Assembly: GCA_023055505.1 (NCBI GenBank)
Contig: JALIRH010000007.1
Coordinates: 16,536,273-16,600,272, forward strand
Reading direction: 5' to 3'
Length of the DNA stretch: 64,000 nucleotides
Origin: Callipepla californica brunnescens
Lineage: Eukaryota > Chordata > Aves > Galliformes > Odontophoridae
Shown here: positions 13,378 through 26,683 of the stretch, in pieces
Position numbering within the stretch: position 1 is the first letter of the stretch
Layout of the letters: each line of letters opens with the position of its first letter
Program-made: the position numbers and the translations under genes
The notes under the pieces: generated by a model
The model's database searches: none
Told to the model about the DNA's origin: nothing
Seen by the model: only the letters and a program-made list of their open reading frames with translations

Positions 13378-16163
13378 GAAACATAGAAGAGGATATTTTC
13401 ATACAGCACATTATTTATTATTATTGTTCTATTTTTAATAATCTGAGCACATCTACCGTTAATCCTAAATTAGGTAACCAAGAGCAAGCATTACCAATAC
13501 GAAATCAGTGATGCCGTCCTTCTGGTGCAATGCTGCCTTTAGCTGTGGTTTGCAGTTCACCTTCTCAGACTGTAACCTAATTTTAGTGAGTCACACGTCC
13601 TTCTTCATATTGCAACTCCATATGGGTGAGCATAGTAACTGTAGCAATTAGGAAGTTCCAACTGATGAAAAATACCTTTTCTCCACAGCTCCAGCATTAT
13701 CAAGTTGATCTCTTCGGCCCTACTCTGCCTCCTCATAGATTATCAAATAAATTCAAGATCTCTGTTCTTATCATAAAAGCATTCCATTATGTGGGTCAAG
13801 GCTATCTAACACTGCAAGCAAAAGATGTGTAAGATAAACACTGTTTCTACAGTGAAGAGGACTTTTTTTTTTTTTTTGGTGTGAAATGCTGTATTTTATA
13901 CTATTCAGTAGGACTATGGAGTAAAAGCTCTCTGGAAACATCACACTTCACTAGTTTCAGTGAAGACACAGTAAATTATTGTGCTTATGTGTACCTGAAC
14001 AATATTTGCCTATTCAAAATATCATCTTTTATTTGCAAACGGAATATCGTCTTTAAGAATGAAATACTTAAGTGAAAGCAGATGCATTTAAGAATGAAAT
14101 ACTTAAGTGAAAGCAGATGCATTTCATATGAACTTTTATGAGCAGGTAAAGTTCTGTTGAAATCTAAGACAGACTTTAAAATCTGAGCTACTACGTCTGA
14201 TTTCCAGCAATATCTACAGTATTCTATCTCTGAATAGTGATAGATATCTGCATAAAAGACTTGGTATTATGCAGCATTAGTGTTATAAATTTTTCCAAAG
14301 ACATTCCTTTTTAGCTTTTAAAAACTTAAGATGAAAATCATATGAAAAAAATAAAAATACATGACTAATTCAGCTGCACAGTAGTAACCAGAGAGTTAGA
14401 TTATTTCTAGATCTCTTATTTTCTGGATACCAAAGATCTATGAGAATCCTGAATAAAAATTGTTACATTTTCATGCAGACTCTGAAGTAAATAATTAAGG
14501 GTCAGAAATCATCTTTGAACCCCAGGAGGTAATTATTTCTTACTCTCTTTCATCCCAAGAAGTAAGAGAGAATTATTCAAAAATCAAAGCATAAATTATT
14601 TTGTCATCTTCTTTAATAAACTTTTTTTTCTATCAGTTGTCTTATAGATACGCTGATAATTCTACTGGCAGGATAATCAAAATAAAATCAGAGTGTATTG
14701 CTAGACTGATACACCATTCTTCAGACAAAGTGAATTTACAAGGGCTGAAGAAGAAATTATTGAATTCTAAAGATGAATAATAAAAAGCTGCCAACACATC
14801 TGAAAAACAGAAATCAAACACGGTAGTTAATTATATATTTTGCATTCAGTTCAGTGTATTTACCCACAGATTTGGTGTTATAATGCCATGTGTATTCTGG
14901 CACAGATCAGGCAATAATGCCTAACAATGTACTTAGACAATGTATATGCTTTTGATATGTTTATTTAACCAAACACGTTGATCCTACCTACTCAGAATTA
15001 AACATGCAGAAATGTGTTCACTGCATGTGAGTGATCTAACATCCTTTTTATTTTTTTTATTTTTATTTTTTGCAGAGAATATTAGAAAAATTAAAACTAA
15101 CAAATTTGCAACACTCCAAAAGCCACTAATAAAATTTCTATGCAAATCTCAGATTCAAGATGTCACACTGCTGAACGTGCTTGACTGGCTTGACTGGCAG
15201 TTTTCTTCAGCATAGAGAAAGGTGTGAAGATTTTTTATATACATAGCTATGATCGAAGGTTTATTGTATGCTTAAAAATATAATGTCTTTGAGAATGTAG
15301 TGACTGTAACAAAAAATACAGAGCAGTTTTGTAACAAACTATTGCTAGTGGAAATTGTCTACTAACAGTGTTGTATAGTATAAACCCTTTTAGTGAGTCC
15401 CAGATGGTTTATTTAATCTCACAAACACAGTGGAGATTGTTCATGAGATTCTGGGAGACTTGTTATCACATAACATATTTGAGAGATTTTATGGTCTGCT
15501 TCAGTAATTCTACTGACAATCACAGCCTGGGAGGATAAGTGAACAAACTCAGTGGAACAGTTATTGTTGTTCCTGTGTCTTCTTTTTCTTTATAAACAAT
15601 TTTCCAAAATTTACTGCAGTAAATCTCTTCCTATTTGATTTATTTTTAAGCAATCTTGATAACATTTTTTCCTAAAAACATTTGTCCTTAGTTTACCCTC
15701 AGACATAACCACTTTCAGCCTAATCATAAGGCTGTGTTATAACAATTACCACCTTCCCTACTTTGTGACAACTGCAGAGAATTTATGAGTCCCTTGAGAA
15801 CAGTTAAGTAAAAATATAAATATACAAAATTGATAAAAATATTTAGAATGTTTCAGAATGTAAATTGAAATTAAAATTGCAATCTGTCCTAGGCCATAAG
15901 GGCCATCAAATGGACTTTGGTCTAAACAACTCCAGTTACTCAAAAATATTTTGAACAAAGACAATTTAGAGAGAATATGACGGAAAAAACCATGAGACTC
16001 AATTTGACTCATACCTCCTTACAGCTGTTTTCTGGGTCCTGGATCTCTAAGAAGAACACAGAGAGAGAATTCTTAGGTGATGACAGCCACTCTCTGATAG
16101 AAAAACCTCATTTGCTGTATGAGTTATAAGACAGCTTAAAGGAAACCCCTGTTATCTTCTGTT
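13378..16163. other. Unique non-coding DNA with a 35-bp tandem duplication
   Basis: No gene or transposon is recognised. It contains a T-run (13863-13877) and a perfect two-copy direct repeat at 14052-14124. An open frame at 15012-15215 starts upstream of a T-rich tract ending in TTTTGCAG, but there is no matching strong donor or protein similarity that I can name. Confidence 0.5.
14052..14124. repeat. 35-bp perfect tandem duplication
   Basis: Copy 1 is 14052-14086 and copy 2 is 14087-14121. Both begin TTTAAGAATGAAATACTTAA, and the two units show no difference. The first three bases of a third unit follow. Perfect identity suggests a recent event or an assembly artefact. Confidence 0.95.
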
Positions 16164-17345
16164 AAAATCAGAGAAATGGAAAACGTCTTGGGTTGGAAGG
16201 GACCTAAAAAATCTTCTTGTTCCAACTACCCTGTCATGGAGTTGCTGACTGCTATATCAAGCACCAGATTAGTCTACCCAAGGCCCCATCCAGCCTGGCC
16301 ATGAACACCTCCAGGGGCAGGGCATCCACAGCCTCTCTGGGAAGCCTGGGCCTGGGCCTCCCTTCCCTCTCAGGGAAAACTTTCCCCCTGACATCTATTT
16401 TAAATCTCCTCTCTTTTAACTTAATGCTAATTTCCTTGTCCTGTCAGTAACTATCTGTGTAAATACCACCCTGCTTGGTGTTGTCTGCAAGGGGTGCACT
16501 CAATCCCGCTGTCTGTGTTGTTGATAATGATGTTAAAGAGTACTGGTCTCAAGACAGACCCCTGGGGATACCTGACTTCACCTGGACGTAGAGCCATTGA
16601 CAACAATGCTCTGGCTGTGACCTTCCCACAGATTCCTTGTCCAGTAAACAGTCCACCCAATTTAGAAAGCATGTGGTGTAGCACCCTGTCAAAGGGATTG
16701 CAGAACTCCAGGTAGATGACATCAGCTGCCCTTCCTTTCTCTACTTATGCATTAAAGGTCATCAGACTGGTGAGGCATGATTTGCTCTTGGTTGAGTTGC
16801 ACTGTCTATCTCAGATAAACTTCTAATCTCACGTGTACTTTAACATAGCTTCCAGGAGGATCTGTTCTATGATTTATCCAGGCACAGAGGTGAAACAGTC
16901 CGTAGTTTCCAGGATCTTCCTTCCTCTCTTAAAAATGGGAGTGCTATTTCCCTTTTTCCACTCACCAGGGATTTCACCTGACAGCCACAACTTATCAAAA
17001 ATGATGGAGAATGGTTCAGAAACCACATCAGCCAGCTTTTTAGGACAGTGGAATGAATGTCATTGGGTCACATGCTCTTATATATATATTCAATTTCATA
17101 AGGTGGAAACATCCCTGCCCTTTCTTCCCTTCCTGTCTCTTCTGAAAAGCTTGTAGCTATTTATTGTCATGGTCCAGTCACATAAATCAGCCCACCACAT
17201 TTCTGTGATTACAATTAGGTCACAGTTTTCTTATTGTGCCATGGCTTCCAACTCCTGTTTATCTCCCAGGCTGCGTGCATAGGTGTAGAGGCACTTCAGT
17301 CAAGCTATCAGCAGCATAACCTTCTCAGAGGAGCCCTCTCAAGAT
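16164..17345 (-). mobile_element. CR1 LINE with internal deletions, endonuclease and RT pieces
   Basis: Read on the minus strand, about 17300-17110 encodes the N-terminal part of the CR1 ORF2 endonuclease (segments LKCLYTYARSLGDKQELEAM, DLIVITEMWW and KLFRRDRKGRKGR, with one internal stop). About 17060-16456 encodes reverse-transcriptase pieces, including PQGSVLRPVLFNIIIN and a damaged active-site region that reads ADN where FADD is expected. 16455-16164 is the 3' UTR and terminus. The parts between these blocks are missing, so the copy is about 1.2 kb against a full length near 4.5 kb. Stops and frameshifts make it a dead element. Confidence 0.9.
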
Positions 17346-18269
17346 TGTTTGGGACAATTCTGTGTTTTTTCCCTGCTGTTTCCTAAAGTGACAGTGTTGG
17401 TTGCTCTTATCTTCTTCTGCTCTGCAGGAGCCACCTAAGGTAAACTGGGAAAAAAGTTTTCATAAGTGCCATGCTGTGCTTTCATTGAGAGAGGAAACTA
17501 AGCTGCAGAAATGTGCAGTTCTTAGAATATCTCACAGTCTTTTTAATTCTAGCTATCGTTCAGTTCATAGCTCATTTGATTTTTCTTCATTTATGTTAGA
17601 TCTAAGAGTAGATGAAACAAATGTTAGTAAGCTCTTGGTTCTAACACAGGGTGCTTATTATTGGCATGAAATTTCAGAATTGTTTTTATTTAGGCTACCT
17701 TCTTATTTCTAGAAGCATGAGTCTGTGTCCACTCTTAAGTGACTTTTTATCTTATTTTAAATAGGCCATAATGATAGCACGAGAAAAAGTCAACATATAT
17801 TGTATGATGAGACATAAATCATCCTTCAGTGGAAAAACTTAACACATTAGTAGCTCCAGTTTGAAAGACCTGTGGTGAGACATAGAGTAAAATGAATAGT
17901 GAAGCAACACTCCACAGATACAGTGCTGGCAGCGATACTGTACATAGTGGGGAAATCAATACAGCTGACTAGGACTCCAAAAGCGATGTTGAAAAGAGTC
18001 ATCAAGGTAGCTTACAAATGACCTGCAGAAAGTTAGTAAGTGACTGACACAGCATGTATTTGAAAACAGTAAGTCAAAAGCTCAATGGAGGAGCCATACA
18101 TGATCATCATTTTAAAGGAAGGAAAAAAAAAAGACATTCTCATCATGGTCTTAAAATAAATGATTTTCTAAATAGAAAGAAAGAAAGAAAGAAAAAAAAA
18201 ACAACACCTATAGGTCTCAATAATCTAATATATTTGTGCAAACATTAACTACTTCCAGACATATTAAGA
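17346..18269. other. Non-coding spacer between two CR1 copies
   Basis: This is a mostly unique 0.9-kb stretch with a GAAA microsatellite at 18174-18201. An open frame at 17401-17712 has no recognisable domain. The left end may include a few more tens of bases of degraded CR1. Confidence 0.5.
18174..18201. repeat. (GAAA)n microsatellite
   Basis: About five GAAA units run into a short A-run. The tract is purine-only on the plus strand. Confidence 0.9.
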
Positions 18270-19545
18270 AAATAATCAGGAACAGTCAGCATGGACATGG
18301 ATTAAACAAGGGGAAGTCATGCTTGATCAACTTGATAATTTTCTATAATTAAATCACCATCCTAATGGGTGATGAGGGGAGTAACGGATATTGTCTTTCT
18401 GGACATCATTAAGATGTTTGACACTATCCCCCATCAGATCTTCATAGAGAAGTTGCTGAAGTATGGGTTGGATGAGCAGACAGTGAGGCGTACTGAAAAT
18501 TGTCTGAACAACTAAGACCGGAGAGTAGGTCAGTGGCACAAAGTGTAGTTTCAGGCCGGCAATATGCAGAGTCAATGGGGGGCTGTACTGAGTCTAGTCC
18601 TGTTTAACACCTTCATTAATGATCTGGACAATGGAGTATAGTGCACTCTCAGTAAATTCACTACTAATAAAATACTGAGAGGAGTGGCTGATTCGCCAAA
18701 AGGCCATGCTGTCTTCTAGAGGAACCTTGATGGGTTTGAGAAATGGGCTGACAGGAACTGAATTATGAAATTCAACAAACAGAAGTGCAGAGTCCTGGAC
18801 CTGAGGATGAGTCACCATAGGTACCAATACACGCTTGGGATGACCCAGCAAGAAAGCAGATTTTCATAAAAGGACCTGGGGGTCCTGGTGGACAGCAGCT
18901 GGACATGAATGAGCAATGTGCCCTTGTGACTAAGAAGGTTAAGAGTATTCTTCACTGCACTAAACAAAGTATTGCCAGCAATTTAAACAAAAAAAGAGAT
19001 TATACTTGCCTTCTACTCAGGCAGATGAGGACCCACATGGAATATTATGTCCAGCTCTTGCCTATTAGTACAAGAGCAAGCTAGATATACTAGGAAGGGT
19101 CCAAAGTAGGGCCACCAATTGATCAAAGAACTGGAGCATCTCTCGTATGAGGAAAGGCTGAGAGAGCTGGAACCGTTCAGCCTGTAGAAGAGGCTCTGGG
19201 GGATATTCATAAATGCCTTTTAATACATGAAGAGAAGGTACAAAGAAGGTGGTACTAGGCTCTTTTCCATAGTACCTAGTGACAATATGACAAGCAACAA
19301 ACAGAAGTTAAAATACAGGAGGTTCTCTCTGAACACCACAAATTACTTTTTTACTGTGTGGATGATAGAGCACTGGCACGGGTTGCCTAAAAGCTATGGA
19401 GTCTCCTCCTTGGAACCATTCAATACTCACCTGAATGTGATTCTGGGTACCTTGGTCTGGGTGTTCCTGTTTGAGCAGAGGATGGGTCAGATGGACCAAG
19501 AAGTCCCTGCCAATCTAAACCAATTTGATTCTGTGACTTACTTGG
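18270..19545 (+). mobile_element. CR1 LINE, reverse transcriptase to 3' end
   Basis: The sequence begins in reverse-transcriptase coding sequence (HRFNKGKSCLINL-like reading after CAGCATGGACATGGATTAAA). It passes the segment equivalent to FNTFINDLDNG, where the FADD box has decayed to FTTN near 18657-18668. It then covers the C-terminal coding region and the 3' UTR, with GAGGAAAGGCTGAGAGAGCT and GAGCACTGGCACGGGTTGCC. It ends in AATTTGATTCTGTGACTT near 19540. Many stops and frameshifts show an old, inactive copy. The frame at 19227-19592 is UTR, not a gene. Confidence 0.92.
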
Positions 19546-20927
19546 ACAGTAATAGGATAGAGACACTCATGCATAGCTTATGCATTCATTAATTTGGTGG
19601 AAATAGTAGAGGCAAATTTTTAAGCTGTTGCTACTCTAATATGTGCTACTGTTTTTTCAGTACGCTTGTTATATTGGTTACCTAAAGATGTTAAAGCATA
19701 TACTGCCCCTTGATTCATAGCAAATACTAAGTAAAAAAATGCAAATCTTTCAAATTTTCAACTTTTTCTATTTTTTTCCCTATTTCCCATTTGAAATAAC
19801 AGTGATGCTTCTGTGGAGCTTCTGAGTTTTGAAAGACCTTTTTGCCTTTCATGCATCTGTGTTATGAAGGCAGAGGTTTCGTCAGTTATTGATATAGAAG
19901 GAGATGATTGTAAGAGACAGTGTCTCTGCTTTTGTTAAGAAAGCTGCAGGCATGTGTAAGCCAGGCAACAGGAGGGAGATGCTCAATGACATCCAGTACC
20001 TTGTGGTACTACCTGATAAGAAGCTAGAAAACAAAAGATATTGTACAGTTTTATAGATGGAAAAAAAAGCCTTTAATAAAGAGTTTCCTTTTGTTTAACT
20101 TACTTCAACTTGAGGGTTTTTTGACATTTTTCCAAGAGTGTGCAAAAGTCATTTGTGACAATAAATTCATCACTTGTTTCCAACTATCACAAAAAAACAG
20201 CAAACAAACAGATAAACAAATAGATCAATGATAATCAGCCAAGTAAACCATCAGCCTTTTTTTCCTTTAGAAAGAAAGATTATTAAATGAAACTTAAGCA
20301 GTATACAGACTCACAGTATAGTCTGTCATGGACTACAGAGAAAAAAGTTGCAAGAAGTCTTCATTCTGTTGATATTATGTGTCAAGAATATATATAAATT
20401 TTTTTCTGAGAGTAAGAAATGTCAGAAAAAGAGAATGAGAGCTCCATAACAGAGAAAGTGTTAGGATTTTAAATGATATCTTTAAAAAAAATCTATTTCT
20501 TATTTCAGAAATTTTTTATAATATCAAAACCATTAGTTTAGTTGAAAAATTAGTCTTTTTAGTTTATTATGTGAGCCTTACTTTGCCTGTGGTCTTCCAG
20601 GTTCTTTAGATCCTTATTTATCTTTACAAATTTACCCTTCTTTATCTTTATTCTTCTTACTGTTTCTTTTCACAGCTTATACTCTGTGCAAAACCTTAAC
20701 ATTATTCTGTTAACTGAATGCATTATTATTTGTTCTTGGTCAGTCTTTTGCACTACTTAAGTTGCTATGTGCATTTCTATGGGCACCTTGGCGAAGGCAA
20801 ATGACATCATTCTTAACTGTCAAAGGAACTATATAGTCACTAAGTAAATAGATAAAGACTGTGTGATAATAAAGTAGACAGTGTTAGGAAGGTAATTATG
20901 CTGTACTCTTGTAGAGGTATCTCTGGG

Positions 20928-20970
20928 TATTTTTGTTTCATTTTGTTTTATTTTGTTTTGTTTGTTTTAA
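20928..20970. repeat. (TTTTG)n-like low-complexity tract
   Basis: Imperfect T4-5G units (TTTTGTTTTATTTTGTTTTG). There is no associated SINE body that I recognise. Confidence 0.85.
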
Positions 20971-23928
20971 CCGCACTGTAGATGTTCCTATAAGTTTGTC
21001 ATTCTTTTTTTTCATTCTTAAAGTATTTTCTAAACATCACTATCTATTAATATCCATTCAAATAAATCAATCTATCTTAAAAAAAAAAAAGATCCTCTTT
21101 GTATCTTCTTCATTTTCAGGGAAGATAAGAAGTAAACAGTCCGTAAGCAGGCAGCAGAGATACACAAATCCAGACACAGCATTTTTTTGAAGTCAGTATC
21201 ACTTGGTTTTCTGAGTTGGCTGAAGTCATGTCAAGCACCAGAATGGTGTCTGCATTTTCACGTAAAAGACGTAATTATTTCCCACTTTTGACTGGCTTTC
21301 ATTACTGAAATCTTTACTTGGAAGGTAACAAAAGACTAGTCTTTAAGGATGGGCATGGACTAGATCAGATGACATGGAACAGAATCATGAGCATGGGTTA
21401 CATAGACTCTAGTAGTGCTTCCAAATGCTTGTAGTACAAGTTGGGAGCAATTTCATTACACAAAGTATCTGTAGCATTTAGGAAAAAAGTGCTGACAATT
21501 ATCAAACACACTGAATGGTGAAATTGCATTGATATTTTTACATTTATCAAGTCCGTTATTTTCAGTCAGTAGCATATCATGTGCTTCAAAGGATTATCAG
21601 AGGAAAAGAGTAAGTGTTGCTGCTAACTCAAGGCTCTCTGCGAATTTGTAATAGCTTGGGAACAAAATAATAACAAAGCTAAAAAAAGTAAAGAAGCTGC
21701 ATTCATCATATCCAAATGTATAGAAATGGAAGAGTGATGAATCATCACGTAATAGAAAACTGCGAGGGCTAAGTATACCTTACATGGATGACTCTGTAAG
21801 AACAATATACTTGGAGCTAACACAGAACACATAATCCATGCAGAGAAAACTCTACCATCTGATATCTTCATTGTAGATGCAGGAGAACAACTGTGGAGAG
21901 TATTCTGTCTGGAGACGATAAAAAGTGTAGGAAAAGCTGTCCCTATGGTTTTGCTACATACCGTTTTCAAAAGACAAGGAAGGTAAGCAGTGACAAATAG
22001 AGACCAGGGCTTTTGCTTGCTTGTTTGCTTATGGGAAATGTTTATATTTGGAGACTGGAAGTGTCTGTCTACCAAAAAAGGATTCTACTGCAATGTCTCT
22101 GACTGCCTTAGAAGTAGCACTTCAAAATGCATGCCTTTCTCATCAAAATAAGACTATTGCCATTTACTTTAATCATTAAATGGGATAAATGTGTATTAGT
22201 ATATATTTCCCTAAAAGACAGGAAATATGTATTATCAGAGATGAGCTCCCTAGACATATGATTTGATATGCCCTACAACATTCATTTAGATAGTGTAAAT
22301 TGCGTAATGAGCATAATTATCACTGCAGCTAGCAAATGATAACACTGTGAAAGGTTATGCTGTTGTATGAAATATTTCTTTTGACTGATAATAGTTATTG
22401 TTCTATTATTTCACTTAATTGAAGTGAAAGGATTTGCTGATGTGATTTAATATTGAGTTTTTAATTTAGATTTGCTTTGTAAAACTGTCATGAAAATTTA
22501 TTAGTTGAGGAAAAAATCCATTAACACTACTCTTCACAATAGTGACCATTGAAAATGATAACACGTAGATATTTTAATCAGCTGTCAAAAATGGCCCATT
22601 TAGCCTGAATGACTAGAATTTGGAAAGGCAGATTTAGAAAATGCTTTGTTTAAAGCCAAAGCAGGCTCCGTTAAGAAAATTTCAGATGCAGTTTTGAAGT
22701 ACTGCAGTCACAGACAGTCTTTGTTATGAATTTAAATTTGAGCATTTTTTAAACAAAAGAAAATGGAAAGTAAACACTGTATAATTAAGAATAAAATAAA
22801 CTATAAAATACATTTGATCTCATGGATCTCAAATGAAATTACACATCTGTGTGACAACTAGTATTCTCAGGGACTCCTGCCTCAACCCGCTCCACTGTTC
22901 ATGTTGAAGACCCCTTGCATTATCAAAATTTATCTCTAGCCAAGTAGAGATGTTATCTTGAGGAGTCATCCATCCATTGCCTGTCTGCAGTACACATGCA
23001 GACACATGTGTACTCATACACCTACTTTTTCTCCTGGTGATCTTACTAAGATCCAATACAGATAATCTATTTTAGTTACTTTTATGCATAGAATGAATTT
23101 TGTGATGCTTTAGTACTAATATCACTTCTTTTAAAAAGAAAGATATATTCCTGAGTCACATACTACCAAATTTTGAAAGATGTTTTTTACTATGCGGTTC
23201 AAAGATGAGAATTAGGGGAAAATCCTCCTCACATCAAGAATATAATCTAAAATGTTAATTCAGTGTCTGACTGCAGACAGACAACTACAACACAGCCCAC
23301 ATAACTACACCCCTTGAAAAAACCTGATCTGTAAGATAACTTGTTTGTGCCTGATGTACAGCTGTGGACAGACAGTACTTCAGAACAATATGGCTGTGAA
23401 GGGCAAAACCCATGTAGGGAGAAGTCATGGAGACAAATAATGGTTTTCAAAGGCATGCATAATATTTCAGCATGATCGTACACTCGCCATGAAAACTCTG
23501 AGGTTACGTAATGTCATTTTCCCAGCTAGATTCAGACACAATATTTTACTTTCTTACACAATAAAACTGGGATCTAGGGCACCCATTTTTTCACTATCAG
23601 CAATCAGGAAGTCATGTGACTGAATGTGGTAAATCTACTGAGGTTCTCTAGAGAGTTTTTCAAAAGGAAAACAGCAAAATGTAATATTCAACAGCCTTGA
23701 TCATCAAGTTTCCTTCTGTCCTTGATACATTTATTTTCTTAAAGGCCAAAACTGGGTAGTACATTCCTACTATCTGCTGCTACTATCCCTTTGAATCTAT
23801 ATTAAATTTCTATTTTCATTTTGATTTGATAACCCTTTATCAGTCTTCTAAGGACATTTTGAAATATTCTAAATAAAGTGTTTCTGAATTGTTATACATC
23901 CAGTCACAAGAAGATGGCAGGACATATT

Positions 23929-23947
23929 TATTATTATTATTATTATT
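23929..23947. repeat. (ATT)n microsatellite
   Basis: About six uninterrupted TAT/ATT trinucleotide units followed by T-rich sequence. Confidence 0.9.
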
Positions 23948-24503
23948 CTTTTCTTTTTAAAGATTTTTTTTCACGTTTGTATTCTTTTGTTTGTGTATGT
24001 GATGTTGTTCTGCTGTGTTTTTTAATATATATTATTTTATTATATTGTATTTTATTTTTCCTTTACTTGTATCAATTCTAAGCACAGCTTAATTTAGATA
24101 TATTTATTTATCTGGCCTTGCTACTGAAAATACTCTCAGAGTTGGTAAGTCTTTAACTGCTAATAGATACACAAGATATCTCCTGAAGAGGTTTGATCTC
24201 TGCATGAAACAGCATAGATGCTACAAAAGAATCTCCATTTTTAGTTATATCAAGAGAGAAAGGTAGCCGATATTGTGTCTCTTAGCCTGCTCTTTTCTGA
24301 CAAAATTGTTGTACATACACTTTCATCCAAGCATACAGGAATAAAAGGATTTATAAATTCCTTAAATAATATTGGCAACATGGAGAACTGGTTGTGTTAG
24401 AGGCATTAATAGAAGATACAGGAGAGGATAGCAGATGAGTTTTAGTCATATGCAAGAAGACTGTGCTACAGTATACATCTCAGAATTTTAAGGTTTGTGT
24501 GTC

Positions 24504-24551
24504 TTGTTTGTTTGTTTGTTTTGTATTTGTTTTGTTTGTTTACTTGTTTTC
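24504..24551. repeat. (TTTG)n microsatellite
   Basis: TTTG units interrupted by single T insertions. It may be variable in length. Confidence 0.85.
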
Positions 24552-26601
24552 AAATATGCACTTCCTAGATTTTCCAATATATTGAATGCCTGACACTCTA
24601 AATGTTTGTTTCCAAGTCTTTCCTTTCTGTAAACTGTTTTAAGGGACTGTAATCTGGTTCTCTATTTGTGATGGCTCATCATTTCATCTTCATTGCTACT
24701 TGAGAGCTAGAGTATTGCTTTCTTCAACACTGCTGTCACTTAATTCACATGAGAACCTATAGAGCTATTTCAAAGTTATTAAATGGAAAACAGTTGTCTG
24801 GATCAGCTGAAAGGGTTTAAATAATATCTCACTTAAATTTAGATGGATGAGACTGATCTTAAAATGTTAAAAAGTACTTAAATTCAGCAGGATAGAGTTG
24901 TATTTTACACATTCAGGATGCATCCTCATGTAGTAAACACTGTTCATATTAAATTTATGAATGAACTACTGGAAATTAATTGCTTTTATGTACATTCAAA
25001 GTGCATGTAATGTAAAATGCATGTGATAAAAATCAACTGGTTAATGTATCAGTCTGTGGCAGTACACTATTTGGCAAGTAGACAGGTTCAGGAAATATCT
25101 TCCAGTTTTACACATGTGAATGGATGAAAGCATAAATGGAAAATACATTCTGTTAAACACATATGTACCTTCTGAATGCCATTTGGCTAACATTTTATTC
25201 TAGACCTTCCTCTGTTTTTCATTTTCATTTGACTTGATCTCTGTTCCAATGTACTCCAACAATATCTACTCAGGAAGGAAAGATCAGGTGCAAGAGTGCC
25301 CAGAGTGTGCAGTTGGAAGGAGATATAAAAAATTAAAATAAAATAAAAGTCAGCTATTCTACAAGTGATAGCCAAACAATAAATAAACAGTAAAAATGAG
25401 TCCAGTCTGTAACAGAGCAATAAATATGTTTTAAAATAGCTAATATCTTAAGTGGAGGGAAAAAAAAAGCCTAAAGTAATCAATAAATATTTTTCATGGA
25501 TTTTCCATAACATACAAATCTGACTATTTCAATTTCTAACTACTTCTAATATTCCCAATAATTTTGTGATCTTGCTTGTTCAAAGCCTCTGCACATTCAA
25601 TACTGTCTCATATCAGAGATTATTCTGGAAAGAAGTTTGTGGGTCTCTTATTGGTTCATTTCAGAAGTATGAATACCATTCATTAAAATAGCTTTTGGAA
25701 TGAATTGCTTGCAGCATTTGGGTGAATGGTGCATTTGTGGCTGATGTAAATCACTCATTCTTTACTTGCTTAGTTTCACATCCTTTTGGAGATGGCTGCA
25801 GTCCATGGCTCGAACCCCAAATATAATAATGGCAGTACAGTAAATAAAAAGAATATCACGTCCTGAAGTCCTAGTAATGGAAAACTCAACAGCTAGTACA
25901 CATAAATAAATTAGACAGAAAGTGCCTGTTGATAGAGAATAATCTGAGAAACTGCACAGCACAAACAATCCTGAAGCAAATGTTTGTCAACCTACGATTA
26001 GTCAGTAGCTTATAATAGTTAGACTTATTCCAAACAGTAACATCCAGGAATTTGTTAGCGAAAGAGTAAAGCAAAAGCAGCATTTCCTTGAGATGTTTAA
26101 AAATTGTATTGTCAGCTTTCCTATTCCCTCATCATAAACAACCGCACAGTACTGCATGATGATCTTTTAAGCTGAATATTTTTTTTTTATTGATAAAATA
26201 CTGTATAGGTGCAAATGGAGTTTGGTCCTTCCGAAGCTACTCATGAATGCAGAATGATGTCACTGAAAAAGGTCAAACTGGGGCCAAGTCTACATTTCCC
26301 AATGTAAGTTTATCCAAATGGAGCCTGATTTCTGTGACTCAGGATTGCTTCCTGCAATGCACAAGAAGTGGAAGTAACAGAGTGTCAGTTGAAAAATACA
26401 CTCCTGGTGTAGAGAAAAATCCTACTGAAGACATGCTTTCAAGGCTGCAGGAGAAAAGTCCTACAAGAAGGGCATCTTGAACTGTTTCACAGATTTGCCT
26501 GGTCTGAATGGATAACATCCATCAACAAGACAACCCAAACTACTAGTTCAAGAGGATGTTTTAATGTTATTTATTTATTTTCTCTCTCTCTATCTCTAAC
26601 T

Positions 26602-26602
26602 C

Positions 26603-26682
<80 letters not shown>

Positions 26683-26683
26683 G
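26602..26683. repeat. Compound (TATC)n(TGTC)n(TATC)n microsatellite
   Basis: A long run of TATC units (about 13) is followed by four TGTC units and then three more TATC units. A TC-rich stretch precedes it (26581-26600) and a C-run interrupted by one A follows (26700-26714). The GATA/GACA compound structure is a common vertebrate microsatellite type and is expected to be highly length-variable. Confidence 0.95.

Noticed and set aside
15077..15214. Open frame after a T-rich tract ending in TTTTGCAG
   Set aside because: The frame stops soon, no polyadenylation signal or donor stands out, and no protein family is recognised.
19227..19592. 121-codon open frame, plus strand
   Set aside because: It lies in the CR1 3' UTR of the copy at 18.3-19.5 kb.
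21623..22075. The longest open frame, 150 codons, minus strand
   Set aside because: There is no domain, no supporting splice or promoter context and no codon pattern that I can see. A frame of this length is expected by chance somewhere in 64 kb read in six frames.
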